DNA of 25,000 nucleotides from Tubiluchus corallicola (lineage: Eukaryota; Priapulida; Priapulimorpha; Priapulimorphida; Tubiluchidae): assembly GCA_030141605.1 (NCBI GenBank), contig JAQGDQ010000978.1:1-25000 (forward strand), in the 5' to 3' direction. The notes under the pieces were generated by a model. The model saw nothing but the letters and a program-made list of their open reading frames with translations, was not told the DNA's origin and ran no database searches. The position numbers and the translations under genes were made by a program. Positions 1-9,200 of this stretch are shown here, in pieces (within the stretch, counting starts at the first letter, position 1; the number at the start of each line of letters is the position of its first letter).

Positions 1-485
1 AGACCAAGTACATATTTTGATAATATTTATAGTAAAATTTGCACATCAACAACATCACATATCGGTACATATTTAAAGAAGAAAGGCCACACTGTAAAAT
101 TTTAAAAGTAAATCGGTTTTCATATAGACACAGTAAATTTAAAAATATATAAATCAGTACATAGGAATAATTATGATTTGGCTGCTCAAAAAATATTTAG
201 TCCCTAAAATTGTGTACAAGCTGACCTATTGGCTTACCCTTCATTAAAATCACTAAAAACAATCTGTTACGGGCAAATTACACAATTACCCATATAATTT
301 GCTTTTTATTTTTCCCGCACGAGGGAGCCAAAGACTAAAGGGGACAAGTGGGCAATTGCGTGCAGACTCAACTGGTTACTGCAGAGACTTACTTGTAATT
401 GGTGGATAATGCAATTTTTATACGAGAAATTTAATGTCATGCTTCATAAACCATAAACAGTGTGGCCTCTCTCTAGCCGAATGAA

Positions 486-800
486 GTAAGTGATTTTTGT
501 AAATCTAAGTTTATTAATTAGATAGCAATTTTCTGTGTAATTTTTTTATATTTTAAATTTCTGTATTATTTGTTTAAATTACATTACTGCAAATTTTATG
601 CATTCTTTTGTTTTTTCTCCTTTAGAAAATAAAGACTGCAGTGAACACCTCATGAACGGATCTGTCGTGTTTTGCTGCGTTAACACAATCATTAATAGAC
701 AACAAGCCAGCAGATGAACGTGTTCAGTGTGTTTAATATATTTATGTTACATAGTTGCAATTCATCTATATTCACAAAAGTAATAAAATAAAATGTTTTT
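486..800 (+). other. Possible last intron and 3' UTR exon of an upstream gene
   Basis: A good 5' splice site (GTAAGT at 486) is followed 140 bases later by a pyrimidine-rich acceptor ending TTTAG at 625. The sequence from 626 onward is slightly richer in G+C and runs into overlapping AATAAA signals from 782. This would fit the end of a + strand transcript entering from the left, with the intron in its untranslated region. No coding frame supports it, so the call rests on splice-like and poly(A)-like signals only, which are frequent by chance in AT-rich DNA. Confidence 0.18.
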
Positions 801-1009
801 ATTATATAATTATTAGCAACCATGCCTTCACTGCTAACTATTACACAACAAAACAGGATTAAAAAACAAAAAAATAAAAAAACAATATGATGCGTGACTA
901 GTATAATACCCCTGAATTAGTATAAGATTCTAATTCTGGCCCAAAAATGAAATGAGTCACAACAATTGCCAGAAAATTGCACACATAAATGCAAGATTAA
1001 ATATTTTAC

Positions 1010-1021
1010 TGCGCATGCGCG
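1010..1021. promoter_or_regulatory. NRF1-type palindrome TGCGCATGCGCG
   Basis: The 12 bases match the NRF1 (nuclear respiratory factor 1) consensus YGCGCAYGCGCR. NRF1 sites usually lie close to transcription starts of housekeeping genes. Two CpG-containing half sites in such an AT-rich stretch are noticeable, but no transcription unit can be tied to it from sequence. Confidence 0.35.
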
Positions 1022-1557
1022 TATGGACTGCTTTAATTATCAAGCTTTGTTTAGAGAAACACTTTTTGTGAGAATGCTAGCAGGAATCTTCTAGAGCTAG
1101 GCCTACATTAAAGCACAAGAAACCCCTTCATAAACATAAAGCTTGAAAAATTCGTTTTGAAATTTTATATCACTTACGTACTGCCTTTTTGCGTGCAGGA
1201 CTTCAATCAGCAGTAACGCTGTATAAAACATGTAAATTTAAACTCCAGCGATGACCGTTAGACACAGCCATTTTCACGACAGGTCATTTGAAACAAGTTT
1301 AGATAACATTTTGTAAAGTTTGAAAAAAAGTCAGAGCATTCGTAGCGCACAAGTCACTAACGAAATAAAATTTAAAATGGTGAGTCAGCGATATTTTACG
1401 AATTGGTGAAAACATTTTAAATAATTAATAATTTTCTTTTCTAGTTACATAAGTCTTTCTAGCAGGTAAGCAAAAATCTAAGTAATATAGATTTGCAAGG
1501 AAAGTCTTTTGAAACATAATTTAACATTGCCTTTTCTTCCCGTGATTTACGTTTGGT

Positions 1558-1571
1558 ACATGACGTCATGT
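1558..1571. promoter_or_regulatory. CRE palindrome ACATGACGTCATGT
   Basis: This is a perfect 14-base palindrome centred on TGACGTCA, the full cAMP-response element bound by CREB/ATF-family bZIP factors. Another CpG-containing palindrome (TATGCGCATA) lies at 1648-1657. The target gene, if any, is unknown. Confidence 0.35.
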
Positions 1572-2612
1572 AATGGCGACTTCGGAACAGTATTGCTGGA
1601 GATTTAAAATGAAAACAAACTAAAATTCCTTTCAGTGCGAGTAAGATATGCGCATAAAATTGCTGTAAAGTAATATAATCTGTTAAGGCGATTTTTCTGA
1701 AACCTACTTCAAGTGAGGTGCCCCTTTTCTTGTTCTTTAAATATATAAAAAAGCTGAACCTCATACTTCTGATTAATTCTCTTTGAATTTGTTGTTATAA
1801 TAGCACTAGCCTGGATTTCAATCACTAAAATGATTTCTTTTTCCAGATAATCAGTCTAATTTAGGAAATCATTAAGTTGTTTGTGGAAAAATGCTCTAAC
1901 ATTAGCCTATGTTGTTTTTCTCATTAGTATAGTCCCAGATCTATTCTGCCAAATCTGCTGAAGCTTTGAGAATACAAATGCTTACAATTATATTATTTAA
2001 ATACAACTAATGGATGGTAGGATTTGTCGTGTGCTCTTAACTTAACTTATCTTAACTACACGACATAGGCTATAGCCTAATTAGCTTACGCCCCTGTGTG
2101 TAACTCATGTACATAAGATCTTATTGTTTAGAATATTCACAATGTTTTCTTCAACATTTACATTCTTTACACCTTTTTAATACAGAAAATGAGTCCAAAA
2201 TGAAATGTGATGAATTTCACCAGAAATTTGTAGGAGAACACAGACGAAAATAAACCTTTATAGCTACATAATAAAAAATACTGAGTCTGAGAAATTCGTA
2301 GCATAAAATCGTATAAGTCTACTTAATATATTTATATAAAGTCGATTTCTTTGAAATAAAATGTTTACATGATCTTCAAAATATTATATTTTATGAAATA
2401 TAGTGATGGCATTAAAAAGAAGTGCCTCAGAACAAGGTAATAAAAATATTAATATGCACTAGACAGTTTTTGAGAACTAGGATTTGGCAATTTTCTCCGA
2501 GTTTATCGGGGAATGTTGAATCATAAAAAATGTTTATAAAATAAACATAAAAAACATAACACTGCTTCAGCAGCCAATGACGACACCTCGTGCTTGCCGT
2601 CATCGAGTTTTT

Positions 2613-2717
2613 CATCATCATCATCATCATCATCATAATCATCATCATCATCATCACCAATATCATCATCATCATCATCGTCATCATCATCATCATCACC
2701 GCCACCACCATCATCAC
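2613..2717. repeat. (ATC)n microsatellite, imperfect
   Basis: About 105 bases of CAT/ATC triplets broken by AAT, CAC, GTC and GCC triplets. Methionine-rich and similar open frames across it are a product of the triplet period and are not genes. Confidence 0.95.
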
Positions 2718-3296
2718 TGTTACTTCATCATGATTATCGTTGTAAAAATACAGTGAATACTTTATTTTAGTGCAAATCTACTAGTTCGTGGTCGACGATA
2801 TAATCTTCTATTTGAGTTTTTGTAAAATTCGTTTTGTTTGCAACAACTCTATGTAAGAAAATATTCAATGTCTTTTTACTTTTTTGCCTCGTCACTGTAA
2901 TGCATTGGATCGTACATTAATTTGCTTATATTGCAGTTGGGTTGGCTTACAGTCGTCGGAATACACTTTACAGGCACTTACAACTTAAGAAATCGAATCT
3001 TACAATCTTACAATAACGTCATTGGTGATATTATGTTTCTAAAGATAACTATGAGGTAAATAATGCATTATGAATTCTGTCGTGAAAGTAATAAGAATTA
3101 TGAACTGTGACGTTTCACTAAATGATCTACAGGTTGTTTCACATGTAGAATATCTGTGGTTATTATTTACTTTGCAAAGTAACTCTTGTATAAATGTGCA
3201 GGTAATTTCAGTTTTTAAATACATCTATTACTGTTTTGTAAAAAATTGTTGTGCATAGTCAATATTTTAGGCGTTTTATTGTTTTACATCTATTGT

Positions 3297-3326
3297 TTAT
3301 TTATTATTTATTATTATTGTTATTAC

Positions 3327-3368
<42 letters not shown>

Positions 3369-3397
3369 CATTATTATTATTATTATTATCATTATTA

Positions 3398-3446
<49 letters not shown>

Positions 3447-3454
3447 CATTATTA

Positions 3455-3509
<55 letters not shown>

Positions 3510-3520
3510 TATTACCATTA

Positions 3521-3619
<99 letters not shown>

Positions 3620-3644
3620 TATTATTATTTATTATTTATTTTTA
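3297..3644. repeat. (TTA)n microsatellite, about 350 bp
   Basis: Nearly pure TTA/ATT triplets with occasional ATC, ACT and ACC interruptions. The same pair of ATC interruptions recurs 57 bases apart (3388/3397 and 3445/3454), showing that a block within the array has duplicated. The poly-Tyr, poly-Leu and poly-Ile frames here are artefacts of the repeat. Confidence 0.97.
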
Positions 3645-4539
3645 TTGGCTCATCTTATCTGAAATACTGCAGTCTGTCCGTCATTGTTTTTGTAATAATC
3701 ATAATTATGACTACATTAAGTAAACAAATTTGTCCCTGACGAATCTGAATAAACGGCTAAGTTAACACACTACCATTTACCAATTTACAGCAAGTCTATT
3801 CAGCTCGTTGTCCATATCTATTTTATAATTATGAAGAAAAATAAAAACAAAATTGTTTTGAAAAGCATCAGACTTTATTTCGCAGGAAAACAGGAAGCGA
3901 AACTGCAGGAAAATAAAATAAAAGATATTTTATTGTATTATAATTTTTTTTTTACGAACTTTTGTTTTATTACGTCTTCGTGAATTGTGGATGAAAATAT
4001 TCTTGTTTTTATACTTACCAGAAACACTGATTTTACAACGAATTTTTTGCACTACGGATTTTGTTTTTCGTAGAAAATTGCAGAAAAGTTTTGCCGCGTG
4101 GTTTGCTCATCGATTGTGGTTTTATGATAATAACTGTATCAATGTGTGGCGGAATCAGGTAGTCAGAAGTGACGCTACTATTCATATATGCAACTAAGAT
4201 ATTTTAATAAACATTTCTGCATTTATCGTGTTAAATATATATAAGACAAACTTAATTGACGTGACCTCAAAAATCACTTTTAATAGTACTCGTTTTAACT
4301 GGGAGTTTGAAAATTTTCAATTTATGAAGTTATCTACTCATGGATCAGCCACTTGCGGAGCTGCTACTGGAGGAAATACCTTCACGCAGTACGCACGTAT
4401 ATTATAAATTTTCTAAGCTTATAAAATCTATAGTAATGTTATTTTAATAATGCGAAATTCACGAACCCAATAGCAATTCTTTCCTTGAATTCAACAGAAA
4501 TCTGTATGAATGAATTTTCTTGAAAAAAATTCAAGTGCC
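3645..4539. other. AT-rich non-coding stretch before the EGF gene
   Basis: No gene or element is recognised. A 70-codon open frame (3985-4197, +) and a 35-codon frame starting at 4340 have no recognisable motif; the second starts with a leucine/glutamate-rich run but quickly becomes AT-type sequence. Confidence 0.45.
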
Positions 4540-4572
4540 TTTAAATACGGAACACGGTCAGCTTAGAGCACA
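4540..4572 (+). promoter_or_regulatory. Putative TATA-like core promoter of the EGF gene
   Basis: TTTAAATA at 4540-4547 is followed about 20-30 bases downstream by GGTCAGCTTAGAGC, which contains an initiator-like TCAG. A more G+C- and purine-rich segment then begins and ends in a strong splice donor at 4660. Position and strand suit the first exon of the EGF gene. The exact start site is inferred. Confidence 0.35.
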
Positions 4573-4659
4573 TATGCAGCGGAGGAAAGACAGAGTACGA
4601 CAGTCTAAGAAAACAGAAGCACAACAGTTGAGGTTACATTTTGATCATCTCGGTTTGAG
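4570..4659 (+). other. Putative 5' UTR exon of the EGF gene
   Basis: About 90 bases of purine-rich sequence (repeated cAGAc/cAGAa words) downstream of the TATA-like box end at GAG|GTGAGC, a near-consensus 5' splice site. The next acceptor on this strand that leads into coding sequence is TTTCAG at 6097-6102, eight bases before the EGF start codon. Joining the two gives a non-coding leader and removes a 1.44-kb intron. The model rests on signals, not on homology. Confidence 0.38.
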
Positions 4660-5132
4660 GTGAGCATAATTTGTTTCTTTTGTGGAAAGTACAATTATTT
4701 TTTTGTGCGAGTGCCACGAAAATGGACTTTATAGATCACTGTACGCGTTAAATTATGGAAATATTGCAAATTTATTTGATGGAGAATTAATGTCGATTGG
4801 AAATTTCATTTTCGACTGTATGCATAGATTTTTGAATTAAATAGTATAGCTTTGTTAGCGCACATATAACCGCATCACTGTGATTATCATATAGGTAAAA
4901 TATTTGTTTATCACATGTGTACAAATGCTTAGTAAATAGTTTTTTTCGCTTCATGGAGTTTACAACTAAGTTTGTATATCTGTGTATATACCTTGTGCAG
5001 CTATGTTGAGTCAAATTGTTAGTATGATCTGGAAATCATTACCCGAGCTCTGCCTGCTGATAAAACCATCGGGTATGCGTCGAGTTTGTAATTTTCGTGT
5101 TGGAAATTTGATTTTCAGAAATAAAATATCTA

Positions 5133-5265
<133 letters not shown>

Positions 5266-5390
5266 TTATTTTAGATGTACATAATGCGGCGCGCAACTTT
5301 ATATGATATGTAATTTATGATGTGCAGTAAAACTACTAATACAGTAAAAATACAATATCTAACACATTAATAAACTTTAAATAAAATGGT

Positions 5391-5664
5391 TTGAGTAGTG
5401 CGAGGTGAGTGTACGACCATACGGTCATTAACACACTCACCTTACTTAAATGAAAAATGGTTATAGTTATGCATGCTGCTGTAGATAACTTAACGTGAAT
5501 AAGGATGAAGTAAATGATGTAATAATTTGAGTAGTGCGAGGTGAGTGTACGACCAAACTGTCATTAACACACTCACTTTACTTAAATGAAAAAAATGATT
5601 ATAGTTATGCATGCTTCTGTAGATAACTTAATGTAAATAAGGATGAAGTAAATCATGTAATAAT
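5391..5664. repeat. Tandem duplication of about 137 bp with a nested hairpin
   Basis: Copy 1 is 5391-5526 and copy 2 is 5527-5664, differing at roughly a dozen positions. Each begins with TTGAGTAGTGCGAGGTGAGT. In copy 1, AGGTGAGTGT (5403-5412) is exactly complementary to ACACTCACCT (5433-5442), and an inner GACC (5415-5418) pairs with GGTC (5423-5426). In copy 2 the outer stem has one G-T wobble and the inner stem is damaged. Both arms carry AG|GTGAGT, a consensus splice donor, on opposite strands. Confidence 0.9.
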
Positions 5665-5772
5665 AGCAATGGTATAAGAGCAATAAACCTGAAAGTTGAG
5701 AAAGGAAAACATAATATGTAATTACGACAATTTGGTGCATCTATCACGCGGTTTGGTTATGTATTATATTTT

Positions 5773-5932
5773 GCTGACTTAATGATTAACTGATTGACTC
5801 AGCAACAAATGTATTAACTGGCCGACTAGCAGTTTGATAGCTGCGTACCAACTAACTTACTAACCAGGTAAGTAACTTAACTGACCGCGTAACTGATTAA
5901 CTGACCGGTTTGCTGATAGACTAAGCAACACA
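5773..5932. repeat. Degenerate ACTGA/TAACTGACC-type repeat
   Basis: About 160 bases are built from variants of short words such as GACTGATT, TTAACTGACC and CTAACTTACTAACC, with AAGCAACA or CAGCAACA near both ends. The period is irregular. It looks like an old low-complexity array in the proposed first intron and has no coding sense. Confidence 0.6.
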
Positions 5933-6102
5933 ACAATCGTAGTATAATTAAACAATAAGTACAATTAACTTATTACTGATTTACTGTAAACCTGGAAATA
6001 TAATGAGCTTTTATTATAAAGTTGATATCATATTCAAGGGCTCTTGTAGAATACATAATGCGAGTGCACTACTTGTACTAGACAAGTTTGATTGAATTTC
6101 AG

Positions 6103-6294
6103 AGACGAAAATGGTGAACAAAAATTTCATAGTTTTGTTCCTTCTGATTGTCGTGATCTCAGCTACATACTCGGATCCTTGTGTTCCAAATCCCTGCAAT
6201 GGAGGCTTGTGTATAAGACGGGGCGTCAACCTCCACAGCTGTACATGTGCAGATGGATTTTGGGGAAGTAATTGTCAGTATCAAAAAACCAAAG
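6103..6294 (+). CDS. Exon with start codon, signal peptide and first EGF domain
   Basis: The acceptor TTTGATTGAATTTCAG ends at 6102, and the start codon at 6111 sits in a favourable context (gaaaATGg). The exon codes 61 residues plus one base and ends at CCAAAG|GTAAGA, a near-perfect donor. The EGF pattern is complete in this one exon, including the typical PNPCNGGLC and GFWGSNC segments, as is usual for EGF modules bounded by phase-1 introns. The frame that continues past the donor quickly meets a stop, which supports splicing here. Confidence 0.8.
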
Positions 6295-9200
6295 GTAAGA
6301 TTGATATTTAATTTCTTTTTTTGTTGAAAAGTAAAAGTGTTCAGGTTTTTCAAATAATAATTTTATAATAATATTCAAGTGTTTCTACGACTAGACCGAT
6401 TTAGAAATACACGATTTTTAACTCGAAGTTCATGACAAGACATAACTTGGTATCGTACGTGTTAAGCGTCACAGTTGACTCGAAGTTCATGACAAGACAT
6501 AACTTGGTATCGTACGTGTTAAGTGTCCCAGTTGACCTGAAGTCCATGACAAGACATAACTTGGTATCGTACGTGTTAAGCGTCACAGTTGACTCGAAGT
6601 CCATGACAAGACATAACTTGGTATCGTACGTGTTAAGCGTCACAGTTGACTCGAAGTCCATGACAAGACATAACTTGGTATCGTACGTGTTAAGCGTCAC
6701 AGTTGACTCGAAGTCCATGACAAGACATAACTTGATATCGTACGTGTTAAGCGTCCCAGTTGACTCGAAGTCCATGACAAGACATAACTTGGTATCGTAC
6801 GTGTTAAGTGTCCCAGTTGACCTGAAGTCCATGACAAGACATAACTTGGTATCGTACGTGTTAAGCGTCACAGTTGACTCGAAGTCCATGACAAGACATA
6901 ACTTGGTATCGTACGTGTTAAGCGTCACAGTTGACTCGAAGTCCATGACAAGACATAACTTGATATCGTACGTGTTAAATGTCCCAGTTGACTCGAAGTC
7001 CATGACAAGACATAACTTGGTATCGTACGTGTTAAGTGTCCCAGTTGACCTGAAGTCCATGACAAGACATAACTTGGTATCGTACGTGTTAAGCGTCACA
7101 GTTGACTCGAAGTCCATGACAAGACATAACTTGATATCGTACGTGTTAAGCGTCCCAGTTGACTCGAAGTCCATGACAAGACATAACTTGGTATCGTACG
7201 TGTTAAGTGTCCCAGTTGACCTGAAGTCCATGACAAGACATAACTTGGTATCGTACGTGTTAAGCGTCACAGTTGACTCGAAGTCCATGACAAGACATAA
7301 CTTGATATCGTACGTGTTAAGCGTCACAGTTGACTCGAAGTCCATGACAAGACATAACTTGATATCGTACGTGTTAAATGTCCCAGTTGACTCGAAGTCC
7401 ATGACAAGACATAACTTGGTATCGTACGTGTTAAATGTCCCAGTTGACTCGAAGTCCATGACAAGACATAACTTGGTATCGTACGTGTTAAGCGTCACAG
7501 TTGACTCGAAGTCCATGACAAGACATAACTTGGCATCGTACGTGTTAAGCGTCACAGTTGACTCGAAGTTCATGACAAGACATAACTTGATATCGTACGT
7601 GTTAAGCGTCTCAGTTGACTCGAAGTCCATGACAAGACATAACTTGGTATCGTACGTGTTAAGCGTCACAGTTGACTCGAAGTCCATGACAAGACATAAC
7701 TTGATATCGTACGTGTTAAGCGTCACAGTTGACTCGAAGTCCATGACAAGACATAACTTGGTATCGTACGTGTTAAGCGTCACAGTTGACTCGAAGTCCA
7801 TGACAAGACATAACTTGGTATCGTACGTGTTAAGCGTCACAGTTGACTCGAAGTCCATGACAAGACATAACTTGGTATCGTACGTGTTAAGCGTCACAGT
7901 TGACTCGAAGTCCATGACAAGACATAACTTGATATCGTACGTGTTAAATGTCCCAGTTGACTCGAAGTCCATGACAAGACATAATTGGTATCGTACGTGT
8001 TAAGTGTCCCAGTTGACCTGAAGTCCATGACAAGACATAACTTGGTATCGTACGTGTTAAGCGTCACAGTTGACTCGAAGTCCATGACAAGACATAACTT
8101 GATATCGTACGTGTTAAGCGTCCCAGTTGACTCGAAGTCCATGACAAGACATAACTGGTATCGTACGTGTTATGTCACAGTTGACTCGAAGTCCATGACA
8201 AGACATAACTTGGTATCGTACGTGTTAAGCGTCACAGTTGACTCGAAGTCCATGACAAGACATAACTTGGCATCGTACGTGTTAAGCGTCACAGTTGACT
8301 CGAAGTTCATGACAAGACATAACTTGATATCGTACGTTAAGCGTCTCAGTTGACTCGAAGTCCATGACAAGACATAACTTGGTATCGTACGTGTTAAGCG
8401 TCACAGTTGACTCGAAGTCCATGACAAGACAACTGGTATCGTACGTGTTAAGCGTCACAGTTGACTCGAAGTCCATGACAAGACATAACTTGATATCGTA
8501 CGTGTTAAGCGTCACAGTTGACTCGAAGTCCATGACAAGACATAACTTGGTATCGTACGTGTTAAGCGTCACAGTTGACTCGAAGTCCATGACAAGACAT
8601 AACTTGGTATCGTACGTGTTAAGCGTCACAGTTGACTCGAAGTCCATGACAAGACATAACTTGATATCGTACGTGTTAAATGTCCAGTTGACTCGAAGTC
8701 CATGACAAGACATAACTTGGTATCGTACGTGTTAAGCGTCACAGTTGACTCGAAGTCCATGACAAGACATAACTTGGTATCGTACGTGTTAAGTGTCCCA
8801 GTTGACTCGAAGTCCATGACAAGACATAGCTTGGTATCGTACGTGTTAAGCGTCACAGTTGACTCGAAGTCCATGACAAGACATAACTTGGTATCGTACG
8901 TGTTAAATGTCCCAGTTGACTCGAAGTCCATGACAAGACATAACTTGGTATCGTACGTGTTAAATGTCCCAGTTGACTCGAAGTCCATGACAAGACATAA
9001 CTTGGTATCGTACGTGTTAAGTGTCCCAGTTGACCCGAAGTCCATGACAAGACATAACTTGGTATCGTACGTGTTAAATGTCCCAGTTGACTCGAAGTTC
9101 ATGACAAGACATAACTTGATATCGTACGTGTTAAATGTCACAGTTGACTCGAAGTCCATGACAAGACATAACTTGGTATCGTACGTGTTAAGCGTCACAG

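Larger units (their letters stand above)
1..2612. other. AT-rich non-coding stretch
   Basis: I find no recognisable protein, structural RNA or mobile element here. Stops are frequent in all frames and the one open frame of about 100 codons (1459-1764, minus) has no recognisable motif and a composition no different from its flanks. The stretch holds a possible spliced 3' end near 486-800 and two perfect palindromic regulatory-type motifs, listed separately. Confidence 0.5.

Noticed and set aside
1381-1470. A possible microexon between TTTTCTAG and GTAAGC near 1445-1464
   Set aside because: Splice-like words are common in AT-rich DNA, and the joined frame would stop at once.
3246-3739. Poly-Tyr, poly-Leu and poly-Ile frames
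   Set aside because: They are three readings of the same (TTA)n microsatellite.
4340-4447. Short frame starting MDQPLAELLLEEIPSRST
   Set aside because: The first 20 codons look protein-like, but the frame then becomes AT-type sequence and no good donor allows a spliced exon.
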